Positions 1-5,380 are shown, counted from the stretch's first letter. The stretch: DNA of 6,640 nucleotides from Pseudomonadota bacterium (GCA_023386455.1 JAEWJO010000789.1:1-6640), one strand, 5' to 3'. Translations and numbers: made by a program. Notes: generated by a model not told the origin, from the letters alone.

Positions 1-690
1 CTGCAGCGCGCCGGCGAGCGCGGTCGGGACGATCGTGAACGCGGGGCCCGCACCGAGCAGGCGCAACACCCGCTGCTCGCGCTCGTCGCGGACGAGGCGC
101 ACGCGGATCGTCGCGAGCACGACGAGCAGCGCGAGCCCGGCGAGCAGCGCCGCGCCGGTCCACGCGACCGTGCGGACGACGCGCAGCGTGCCGAGCACCT
201 TCTCGCCGCCGGCATCCTCGATCACGACCTCGTCGACACCCTGCGTGCCGCGCAGCGCGGTCAGCGCGGGGCTCATGAGGATCACGTCGCGCATGCCGGG
301 CGCGAGCGTCACCTCGACCGACGACGGCAGGCTGCCGACCTCGACCCCCTCGAGCAGCGCCGAGTCGGGGCCGAGCGCTTCCTGCAGTCGCGCCGCGGAC
401 TCGGTCGCCGCGACGAGCTCTGCCTTCTCGACGCCGGGCATCTTCGCGAGGTCGGCGGCCAGCGCCTTGGCGCGCGCCGCATCGACCTCCTCGCCGAGGT
501 ACACGACCATGCTCGCGCCGCCGCCGGACGTCCGCGTCCAGCGACCGACGTGCTCGGCGGTCAGCCCGGCGAGGCCGACGGCGAACAGCGCCGCGGTCAA
601 CGCGAGCAGCGTCCACAGCGCGACGCGCGGGCGAGCGATCGCGATCCGCGCCGTCCGCCGCAGCGCGGTGGCGATGCGAGGTCCGATCAC
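1..690 (-). CDS. ftsX: FtsX-like cell-division ABC permease, N-terminal 230 residues (3' end outside window)
   Basis: FtsX is the inner-membrane partner of FtsE. In studied bacteria the pair transmits a divisome signal across the membrane to activate peptidoglycan hydrolases. The 230 visible residues show a basic N-terminus (1-22), a first membrane segment (about 24-43), a periplasmic domain (about 52-172) and a second membrane segment (about 175-195). The periplasmic domain carries the family pattern: a VVYL strand near 62, PGVEKAELV near 85, and SLPSSVEV at 120-127. After the second segment comes EREQRVLRLLGAG (203-215), matching the conserved cytoplasmic E-x-x-x-x-R-L-x-G-A region of FtsX. 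The reading frame is open to base 1, so the remaining membrane segments lie outside. The start is GTG (688-690), overlapping the stop of the 62-residue ORF by 4 nt. A GAGGAG stretch sits just before it, with an unusually short spacing of about 2 nt. No better in-frame upstream start was seen. Translational coupling to the upstream ORF is inferred. Identity is from recognised motifs and the ftsE neighbour. Confidence 0.87.
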   Translation of the reverse strand, partial: MIGPRIATALRRTARIAIARPRVALWTLLALTAALFAVGLAGLTAEHVGRWTRTSGGGASMVVYLGEEVDAARAKALAADLAKMPGVEKAELVAATESAARLQEALGPDSALLEGVEVGSLPSSVEVTLAPGMRDVILMSPALTALRGTQGVDEVVIEDAGGEKVLGTLRVVRTVAWTGAALLAGLALLVVLATIRVRLVRDEREQRVLRLLGAGPAFTIVPTALAGALQ

Positions 691-875
691 GTCTCCTCGT
701 CGGCGGCGCCGGGCATCGCGACGGCGCGACGCCGATCCCAGGGACCCGTCAGCCGATCGAAGATCGCCTCGGGCGGCGGGCCCGGATCAGGCTCGACCGT
801 CGCGTCGGTGACATCGAAGTCGAAGCGCCGCGCGTGGCGGGGCGCCATGGCTCGCAGCTTGCGCTGAGTACGCAT
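687..875 (-). CDS. Small uncharacterised 62-residue protein between ftsE and ftsX
   Basis: I do not recognise this protein. It starts with ATG 2 nt after the ftsE stop codon and its TGA overlaps the GTG of ftsX by 4 nt, so it fills exactly the gap between the two genes. The N-terminus is strongly basic (MRTQRKLRAMAPRHARR), followed by an acidic and proline-rich middle (FDFDVTDATVEPDPGPPPE), a short segment with IFDRLTGPWDRR, and an acidic end (ADEET). It has no membrane segment, signal peptide or cysteine. Codon third positions are mostly G or C, as in the neighbours, which supports translation. An internal ATG at residue 10 is an alternative start. The frame is open far upstream, but that part is antisense to or overlaps other genes and looks like high-GC noise. 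It could be a soluble accessory factor of FtsEX or a translational linker that couples ftsE to ftsX. Both ideas are inference from position only. Confidence 0.6.
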   Translation of the reverse strand: MRTQRKLRAMAPRHARRFDFDVTDATVEPDPGPPPEAIFDRLTGPWDRRRAVAMPGAADEET

Positions 876-877
876 CT

Positions 878-1693
878 TCACGCGACACCTGCCGTTCGTG
901 CGCTGAGTGGAAAGGGGACGACGTTCGGGAGGCTCTCCTCGATCGCGTCGGCCGGTACGGGCGCGGGCGCCGACTCGATGCCACCGAGCAGCGCGTCGAT
1001 CGCGGCCTCGGTCAGCGCGACCTCGGCGAGCGTCCGCAGCCTGCCGTCGACGAGCACGAGCGTTCGCCAGCCGCGGGCCTCGGCGAGCGCGCGCAGTGCG
1101 GGATCGCGGCCGAGCACGACGACCGCGGCGCCGGCAGCGGCGGCGTCGGCGAGCGCACCGGCGACGAGCTCGGCGCCTGTCGCGTCCTGCATGCTCGTCG
1201 GATGATCGGCGAACACGAGCTCGGGCTCGCGGATCAGCGCGCGGGCGAGCGCGACGCGCTGGCGCTCGGCCCCGGACAGCGTATCGACCGTCTCGTGCTG
1301 CGCGTGCGACAGCGCGAGCTTCTCGAGCATCGTCGTCGCGCGGCCGACCGTCAGCGAGCGCGGGATGCCGTCGATCTCGAGCGGCAGGACGACGTTGAGC
1401 TCGACCGTGCGATCCTCGAGGAGCAGGAGATCCTGCGGGACGATGCCGACGCGGCGGCGCAGGAGGCGCAGCGACGAGCGGCGCAGCTTCGCGAGGTCGC
1501 GGCCCATCACCTCGATGCGGCCACCGCTCGCCGGGACCTCGCCGAGCGCCGCCGCGACGAGACGCGACGTCCCCACGCCGGCGGCTCCGACGATCACGAC
1601 GACCTCGCCGCGCGACACCTTCAGGTTGGCATCGGCCACCAGCGGCTCCCCACCGCGTGGGTGGTCGAGGCGCACATCGACCAGCTCGATCAT
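878..1693 (-). CDS. ftsE: FtsE-like ABC ATP-binding protein lacking key catalytic residues
   Basis: This 271-residue protein has the order of an ABC nucleotide-binding domain. It has a Walker A region GAAGVGTS (36-43), a Q-loop VPQD with Q87, the FtsE-like DRTVELNVVLPLEI (94-107), a signature LSGAERQR (139-146), a Walker B region LVFADHPT (159-166) and a D-loop Asp at 170. Three residues normally essential for ATP hydrolysis are changed. Thr42 (codon ACG) replaces the Walker A lysine, His164 (CAT) replaces the catalytic glutamate, and Arg196 in VVLGRD replaces the H-loop histidine. The second signature Gly is Ala142. The frame is intact, so this is a pseudo-ATPase candidate rather than a decayed gene. 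Most FtsE proteins have about 220-230 residues; this one has an extra tail of about 45-50 (from about 225), rich in Ala, Pro and acidic residues. I chose ATG 1693 because MIEL is the usual FtsE beginning; ATG 1711 (MTLAVHM) is possible. FtsX is encoded just downstream, which supports FtsE over LolD-like ATPases. Confidence 0.83.
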   Translation of the reverse strand: MIELVDVRLDHPRGGEPLVADANLKVSRGEVVVIVGAAGVGTSRLVAAALGEVPASGGRIEVMGRDLAKLRRSSLRLLRRRVGIVPQDLLLLEDRTVELNVVLPLEIDGIPRSLTVGRATTMLEKLALSHAQHETVDTLSGAERQRVALARALIREPELVFADHPTSMQDATGAELVAGALADAAAAGAAVVVLGRDPALRALAEARGWRTLVLVDGRLRTLAEVALTEAAIDALLGGIESAPAPVPADAIEESLPNVVPFPLSARTAGVA

Positions 1694-1780
1694 GTGCACA
1701 GCTAACGTCATTCGATCGGCGAGGGCAAAAAACCGGCTTCGGGACGCGCGCCGGACCGAGCATTTCGTAAGATCGATCCG
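1694..1780. promoter_or_regulatory. Divergent intergenic region between ftsE and the collagen-like lipoprotein gene
   Basis: This 87-bp spacer separates two divergent starts, so it should hold promoters for both directions. It is visibly less GC-rich than its surroundings, with a run of six A (1727-1732) and TTTCGTAAGATCGATC near 1763-1778. TAAGAT (1768-1773) resembles a -10 box at 4 of 6 positions for the plus-strand gene, but I see no matching -35 and it would leave an almost leaderless message. No convincing sigma-70 pair is visible on either strand, and neither start has a clear Shine-Dalgarno sequence. Confidence 0.4.
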
Positions 1781-2479
1781 ATGCGGCGGGTCCTCGCACT
1801 GCTCGTCTTGGTCGCCTGTCGATCGAACGAGACCGAGGCCGTCGAGAAGCTGTCCGCGCGCGTCGGCGATCACGATCGCCGCCTCGGGACGATCGAGGCG
1901 AAGGGTCCCGTCGACACGCACGCCGTCGCGAGCGAGCTGCTCGCGAAGGGCAGCGCGGCCGGCCTGCGCGGTCCCGAGGGTCCCGCCGGGCCGACGGGTC
2001 CCGCCGGTCCTCCCGGCCCCGCCGGTCCCGGTGGCGTCGGTCCGCCGGGGCCTGCCGGCGAGCGCGGACCCAAGGGCGATCCGGGTCCGATGGGTCCCGA
2101 GGGACCGCAGGGCATCCAGGGCCTGCAGGGTGCGCAGGGCATCCAGGGCCAGCAGGGCGCGCAGGGCCCGAAGGGTCCGCCCGGTCCCGCGGGGGCATAC
2201 GGCCACAAGCAGGATCTCGTGCGCAAGGAGAACCGGATCTCCGTCGGTGCGGGCCTCGTCGCGACCGCCGTCGCGAGCTGCGATCGGGTCTCCGATCTGC
2301 TCGTCACCGGCGGCTGCTACGCCGATCCGCAGTGGATGGCGATCCTCGTCGCGTCGCGGCCGGTCGCGATGACCGATGCGGCGAGCCCCGCGGCGTGGCG
2401 CTGCGACTACAAGAACAGCTCGCCGAGCTCGACGATCGAGGTCGTCGCCGAGGCGTACTGCGTCGCGCCGCGCGAGTAG
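1781..2479 (+). CDS. Collagen-like Gly-X-Y repeat lipoprotein
   Basis: This 232-residue protein begins with a short type II signal peptide ending in the lipobox LVAC (10-13), so Cys13 should be lipidated and anchor it to a membrane. Residues 17-40 are charged with spaced hydrophobics (VEKLSARVGDHDRRLGTIEA), which suits a short trimeric coiled coil. Residues 61-140 form 26 Gly-X-Y triplets: eight, then a two-residue interruption (Gly85-Val86), then eighteen, many of GPP/GPA/GPK type and later GIQ/GAQ type. The C-terminal domain (141-232) has Cys167, Cys179, Cys208 and Cys227 and the pattern VTGGCY, AAWRCDY and AEAYCVA. That pattern resembles small globular domains that cap bacterial collagen-like and fibre proteins; disulfides are likely if it is exported. 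Collagen triplets form triple helices, so a rod-like trimeric surface or periplasmic lipoprotein is the expected architecture. Its biological role is unknown. It is transcribed alone on the plus strand and ends 4 bp from the convergent small gene. Confidence 0.9.
   Translation: MRRVLALLVLVACRSNETEAVEKLSARVGDHDRRLGTIEAKGPVDTHAVASELLAKGSAAGLRGPEGPAGPTGPAGPPGPAGPGGVGPPGPAGERGPKGDPGPMGPEGPQGIQGLQGAQGIQGQQGAQGPKGPPGPAGAYGHKQDLVRKENRISVGAGLVATAVASCDRVSDLLVTGGCYADPQWMAILVASRPVAMTDAASPAAWRCDYKNSSPSSTIEVVAEAYCVAPRE
1961..2200 (+). repeat. Collagen Gly-X-Y coding repeat (26 triplets, one interruption)
   Basis: This low-complexity DNA of period 9 or multiples of 3 encodes residues 61-140 of the collagen-like lipoprotein. 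The first part uses GGTCCC/GGGCCG-type Gly-Pro codons and the later part uses GGC-xxx-CAG codons, so the two halves probably expanded separately. The phase is broken once at Gly85-Val86 (2033-2038). Such tracts can change length by slippage or recombination. Confidence 0.85.
2111..2164 (+). repeat. 27-bp direct tandem duplication inside the collagen region
   Basis: Two adjacent 27-bp units (2111-2137 and 2138-2164) encode GIQGLQGAQ and GIQGQQGAQ. They differ at only two bases, a CTG to CAG change and a synonymous GGT to GGC change. This near identity suggests a recent duplication of three Gly-X-Y triplets and a site of possible length variation between strains. Confidence 0.85.
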
Positions 2480-2483
2480 CTGG

Positions 2484-2648
2484 TCAGCGACCGAACAGCG
2501 ACCGGATCGCCTTGCCGATCCCGCGTGCCTGGCGCGGGCACTGGCAGCGCTCCGCTGCCGGAACGTGACCGAGCACCTGCTCGACATGTGCTCCGCAACC
2601 GACCCAGCTCGGACGCTTGCACTCGCTACACGTGACGGCTCTGCACAT
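2484..2648 (-). CDS. Small 54-residue cysteine-rich (likely metal-binding) conserved protein
   Basis: This short ORF starts ATG 2646-2648 and stops TGA 2484-2486. The product begins MCRAVTCSECKRPSWVGCGA and continues HVEQVLGHVPAAERCQC, ending with a basic, amphipathic tail GKAIRSLFGR. Cysteines are at 2, 7, 10, 18, 35 and 37 and a histidine at 21; the Cys7-x-x-Cys10 pair and the later Cys35-x-Cys37 pair suggest a small zinc-ribbon-like or other metal site. From memory, the pattern MCRxVxCxxC...W.GCG.H.....VP...RC.C is a widespread family of unknown function in bacteria and also seen in eukaryotes. I recognise the family pattern but no function. It lies 12 nt after the thioredoxin-like gene in the same direction and is probably the last gene of that transcript. 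It converges with the collagen-like gene, leaving 4 bp between stops and no room for a separate terminator. Confidence 0.8.
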   Translation of the reverse strand: MCRAVTCSECKRPSWVGCGAHVEQVLGHVPAAERCQCPRQARGIGKAIRSLFGR

Positions 2649-2660
2649 GGCCCGGTGGTA

Positions 2661-3506
2661 TCACGCCGCGAACGGATCGGGTACGTCGAGACCGAGCGCC
2701 GGATCCTCCATCGGCATGAGGAACAGGTCGCTGTAGATCCGCGCGACCATCGCATCGACGTTCGACCACATCGCGCCGGTCGCGAACGCCTGATGGACGC
2801 GGGCGTGGAGCGCGAGGTTCTCGCGCGTGTCGTGCTCGAGCGTGTCGCCGACCGGGGTGACCGCGCGCAGTGTCGGCAGCTCGACCGCGTGCTTCGTCGC
2901 CGCGATCCGGCTCGCGCGGATCGAGCGAGGCTCCACCGCCGCCGCTGCGGTCACCGGGTGCGCGAGCTCGCGCTGGTGGAGTGCCGCGCGGTCGGGCCAC
3001 GGCGCGCTCGCGATCCGGTGGGCACGCGCGAGCAGCTCGGCGAACACGTGCGGCGCGAACAGGCCGGGCATCGCGTCGGCCGGGCGACCGTCGCTGTCGA
3101 GCACGACGTGGACGCTGTTGCCGGTCAGCGTGCGCTCGAGGCGGCGGCCATCGCCGAAATCGATCGTGACCCTGGGAACGGGACGGACCGACTGCCAGTG
3201 GAGGACGAAGCGATCGCGGAGCAGCTGGTTGATGATCGGCTGCGGGTAGAGCAGCTTGCGGAAGAACCGGCTGTTCGCGCACGACAGCTCCTCGTCGAGC
3301 CGGCCGAGCAGACGCAGCGACAGGATCGGCCGCTTCGTGCGCCGCGCCTCGGCGATCGCCGACGGCAGGTCGGTGAACCAGTAGAGGAGCGCCGTGTGCG
3401 CGTCCTGCTGCGCGCACAGCGCGTCGAGCTCGCGCGACGGACCGCGGCCGTGGCGTGCAAGGAACGTCGCGAGACCGGTGGGACCCATGCTGCGAAGTGA
3501 CTGCAT
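2661..3506 (-). CDS. Thioredoxin-fold-like protein of unknown function with CANSRFFR motif, no CxxC
   Basis: This 281-residue protein has no signal peptide or membrane segment. Residues 42-160 look like a thioredoxin-type fold. They start with YWFTDLPSAIAEARRTKRPILSL (42-64), the usual entry helix and first strand of DUF255/thioredoxin relatives. Then come LDEELSCANSRFFRKLLY (70-87), FVLHWQSVRPVPRVTIDFGDGR (100-121), LTGNSVHVVLD (127-137) and DAMPGLFAP (144-152). Where active thioredoxins have CxxC, there is only Cys76 in SCANSRFF, so a dithiol redox reaction is unlikely. From memory, this CANSRFFR/VTIDFGDGR/TGNS pattern is conserved in hypothetical proteins of Planctomycetes and Myxococcota. 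The C-terminal part (about 161-281) is Ala/Arg-rich and ends LFLMPMEDPALGLDVPDPF, also family-like. ATG 3506 gives MQSLRSMG; ATG 3488 is an alternative. It lies 24 nt after the response-regulator stop and 12 nt before the cysteine-rich small gene. Function is unknown; a thiol or metal role with Cys76 is speculation. Confidence 0.75.
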   Translation of the reverse strand: MQSLRSMGPTGLATFLARHGRGPSRELDALCAQQDAHTALLYWFTDLPSAIAEARRTKRPILSLRLLGRLDEELSCANSRFFRKLLYPQPIINQLLRDRFVLHWQSVRPVPRVTIDFGDGRRLERTLTGNSVHVVLDSDGRPADAMPGLFAPHVFAELLARAHRIASAPWPDRAALHQRELAHPVTAAAAVEPRSIRASRIAATKHAVELPTLRAVTPVGDTLEHDTRENLALHARVHQAFATGAMWSNVDAMVARIYSDLFLMPMEDPALGLDVPDPFAA

Positions 3507-3530
3507 GCGTCGACCGTACGAGCCGGTGTG

Positions 3531-4178
3531 TTAGCCGTTTGTAAGCATTCCCCAGCGGTAGCCAGCTCCGCGCACGGACACGACAATCCGCGGGTCGGCC
3601 GGGTCGCGCTCGAGCTTCTTGCGCAGCTCGGCGATCGCGACGTCGACCGCGCGCGTCTCGTTGCCGGCGGCGACGCGCCACACGTTCTGGAGGAGCTCGG
3701 CGCGGCTGATGACGTGACCCGCGTGGCGGGCGAGGTAGCGGACCAGCTCGACCTCGCGGGTCGTCAACGGCGTCGGTGCGCCATCGCGCATCGCGAGCTG
3801 CGCGGAGAGATCGATCGTGCAGCCGTCGATCGCGAGGCGCTCGGGATCGCGGGGCATCGCCATCGCGCGCCGGCCGGCCGCACCGACGCGCGCGACCATC
3901 TGCGACGGCGAGAAGCTCGCGTCGAACGCGTCGTCGGCGCCGACCTCGAGGGCGCGGACGCGCGCGGGCACGTCGCCGAGCTTCGTGACGACGATGATCG
4001 CGTCGTGCGGCCGCTCGCGCCGGAGCCGCTCGGCGATCTCCGGCGAGCCGACGAGTGCGAGGTCGAACCGCCTGTCGCGCGTCGGCGCGCCCCGCGTGAT
4101 CTCGTGACCCGCGCGCACCAGCAGCTCGATGATCTCGTCGCGCAGACGATCGCTCGCGACGTCGACGAGGATGTGCAC
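3531..4178 (-). CDS. OmpR-family DNA-binding regulator with aspartate-less receiver domain
   Basis: This 215-residue protein has the two-domain layout of OmpR/PhoB regulators. Residues 1-105 form a receiver-like domain: MHILVDVASD, FDLALVGSP (38-46), IIVVTKLGD (61-69) and the typical LEVGADDAF (77-85). The phospho-acceptor position in FDLALVG is Gly44 instead of Asp. The usual lysine of the K-P-F motif is Ala88 (DASFS), while Thr65 and the Asp-Asp of GADD are kept. Phosphorylation by a histidine kinase is therefore not expected. Residues about 110-212 are an intact winged-helix domain: LTTREVELVRYLARHAG, VISRAELLQNVW, AVDVAIAELRKKLE and VVSVRGAGYRWG, all standard for DNA-binding family members. 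Start GTG 4176-4178 aligns with the receiver N-terminus and has GAGG just upstream; GTG 4194-4196 is an alternative. It follows the lipoprotein gene by 41 nt, and no sensor kinase is adjacent. It probably regulates its own operon or other genes independently of phosphate; that role is inferred. Confidence 0.88.
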   Translation of the reverse strand: MHILVDVASDRLRDEIIELLVRAGHEITRGAPTRDRRFDLALVGSPEIAERLRRERPHDAIIVVTKLGDVPARVRALEVGADDAFDASFSPSQMVARVGAAGRRAMAMPRDPERLAIDGCTIDLSAQLAMRDGAPTPLTTREVELVRYLARHAGHVISRAELLQNVWRVAAGNETRAVDVAIAELRKKLERDPADPRIVVSVRGAGYRWGMLTNG

Positions 4179-4180
4179 GC

Positions 4181-4213
4181 CTCGAGTGTACGCCACGAAC
4201 CGCGCGTCTCGAG
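4181..4213. promoter_or_regulatory. Pair of CTCGAG palindromes upstream of the regulator gene
   Basis: The 41-bp gap between the lipoprotein gene and the regulator gene holds two copies of the palindrome CTCGAG (4181-4186 and 4208-4213), 27 bp apart start to start, each preceded by CG and one pyrimidine. OmpR-type regulators commonly bind paired sites, so an autoregulatory operator is conceivable. CTCGAG is a likely chance word in this GC-rich, CGA/GAG-rich DNA, so the call is weak. Confidence 0.2.
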
Positions 4214-4219
4214 CCGACG

Positions 4220-5380
4220 CTACGGGTCGTAGCAGATGAGCGCGGCGGTCGTCGGGCGCAGGCCGATCGGCTTCACGTCGGTCGTGCGCTCCTCCAGGTT
4301 CTGCCAGACGCGCAGACCGGACTTGTTCGTCGTCTGGTCGGTCGCGACGACCTGGCCGTCCGGGCACGCGGCGACGTCGATGATCAGCTGCGAGGTCGGC
4401 GACAGCGCGCCGGGCCAGATCATCCCGCTCTCGAGGTCGACACCACGGAGCTTGCCGGTCGGGTTCGCGAAGTTCGCGTCGAGCGTGCCGACCGCGACGT
4501 AGAGCACGGAGCCATCCGGCGTGACGTCGACCTTGTTCGCGTAGCCGCCGAGATCCATGTTCGTCGGACCACACGACGCGCCCGGCGTCGCGCCGGTCGT
4601 CGACACGCGCGCGATGCAGCCGGTCGCGTAGCTCGAGAAGCTCGGGACCGTCGGGATCAGGAGATCGCCGGTGTACGTCGAGTCGTCCGGTGACTTCGCG
4701 AAGAACGCGGACGGGTTCGAGTACGGCAGCGTGATCGACGACGTCATCGTGTCGGTCGCCGTCTCGATCACGGCGACCTTGCCGGGCTCGACGGGCGCGA
4801 ACGAGTCGAGCATGCCGCACGCGACGTACACCTTCGTGCCGACCGCATACGCGGCGATGCAGTCCGGCTTGCCATCGTTCGCACCGACCGAGTCGAGCGA
4901 CGACAGGTCGATCGTCGTCGTCGTGTTGGCGGGGCGCGTGATCACGACGACGCCGGCGGTACCCGTCGCAGGTACGTACAGCTTGTCGCCGACGACCGCG
5001 ACGTCCTGCGGATTCGAGTCCATGCCGGTCGAGAACTGGTCGACGAGCTGGAGCGTCTTGCCGTCGAGGATCGTGATCGAGCTCGAGCCGAAGCGATTGA
5101 TGATGTAGACGTTGCCGTCGATGTAGCGGACGACCGGATCGCCGAGCGCGGCACCGGAGGCGACGTCGAGCGTCATCGCGAGGTTCTTCAGGTCGAGCTT
5201 CGCGACCGTGCCGACGCCGGGCGAGCCGAAGTCGCCGGCGACGGCGAGCGCGATCGGTTGCGGCACGTGCGCATCCGCGGGCGGCGCATCGGCGGTCGGC
5301 CGAGCGTCCGGCGCGACGTTGTTGTCGCCGCATGCGGCGAGGACGAGGGCTGCTAATACAAACGAGGACAAGCGCTGCAT
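4220..5380 (-). CDS. Outer-membrane-type lipoprotein with YncE-like beta-propeller repeats
   Basis: This 386-residue protein has a type II signal peptide with lipobox LAAC (14-17), so Cys17 should be lipidated. An Asp/Pro/Ala-rich linker (about 19-42, PDARPTADAPPADAHVP) follows, as in many myxobacterial surface lipoproteins. Residues 44-386 consist of repeated beta-strand units: VVRYIDGNVYIINR, SITILDGKTLQLVDQ, NPQDVAVVGDKLYVPA, GKVAVIETATDTM and VDVTPDGSVLYVAV. This is the YVTN/YncE-type propeller pattern of binding proteins rather than an enzyme with a visible active site. Cys174, 188, 255, 270, 339 and 383 could form three disulfides outside the cytoplasm. Its ATG lies 1 nt after the TGA of the TonB-dependent receptor gene, which implies tight translational coupling. 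In E. coli yncE (propeller) is a neighbour of yncD (TonB receptor), a parallel arrangement. A role in capturing or passing ligand to the receptor is inferred; the ligand is unknown. Confidence 0.87.
   Translation of the reverse strand: MQRLSSFVLAALVLAACGDNNVAPDARPTADAPPADAHVPQPIALAVAGDFGSPGVGTVAKLDLKNLAMTLDVASGAALGDPVVRYIDGNVYIINRFGSSSITILDGKTLQLVDQFSTGMDSNPQDVAVVGDKLYVPATGTAGVVVITRPANTTTTIDLSSLDSVGANDGKPDCIAAYAVGTKVYVACGMLDSFAPVEPGKVAVIETATDTMTSSITLPYSNPSAFFAKSPDDSTYTGDLLIPTVPSFSSYATGCIARVSTTGATPGASCGPTNMDLGGYANKVDVTPDGSVLYVAVGTLDANFANPTGKLRGVDLESGMIWPGALSPTSQLIIDVAACPDGQVVATDQTTNKSGLRVWQNLEERTTDVKPIGLRPTTAALICYDP

Noticed and set aside
35..811. Plus-strand open frame of 258 codons opposite ftsX
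   Set aside because: The product is Ser/Ala/Arg-rich low-complexity with no motif, while the opposite strand encodes an FtsX protein with conserved features.
1727..1732. Run of six A near the ftsE side of the divergent spacer, considered as part of a terminator for minus-strand transcription
   Set aside because: There is no minus-strand gene ending here and no stable stem beside it; it is more likely part of an AT-richer promoter region.
687..2198. A 503-codon minus-strand open frame running from inside the collagen-like gene through ftsE to the small ORF
   Set aside because: The upstream 440 or so codons are Arg/Pro-rich, overlap ftsE in another frame and lie antisense to the collagen gene. 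Only the last 62 codons fit the operon spacing and were kept.
2480..2483. Four-base gap between convergent stops, considered as a bidirectional terminator
   Set aside because: No hairpin with a T-run is visible around it; termination may be Rho-dependent or lie within the facing gene.
2543..2559. Perfect 7-bp inverted repeat GGCAGCG-CTC-CGCTGCC
   Set aside because: It lies inside the small cysteine-rich gene, has a 3-nt loop and no T-run on either strand, so it is not a supported terminator.
1694..2755. Upstream in-frame extension of ftsE, giving up to 625 codons
   Set aside because: The extension is antisense to the collagen-like lipoprotein gene and has no recognisable domain; FtsE homologues start at MIEL. 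Absence of stops is explained by high GC.
4179..5333. Upstream in-frame extension of the response regulator across the lipoprotein gene
   Set aside because: The added part is Arg-rich out-of-frame shadow of the lipoprotein gene, which has a clear lipobox and propeller repeats; the receiver domain begins at the GTG at 4178.
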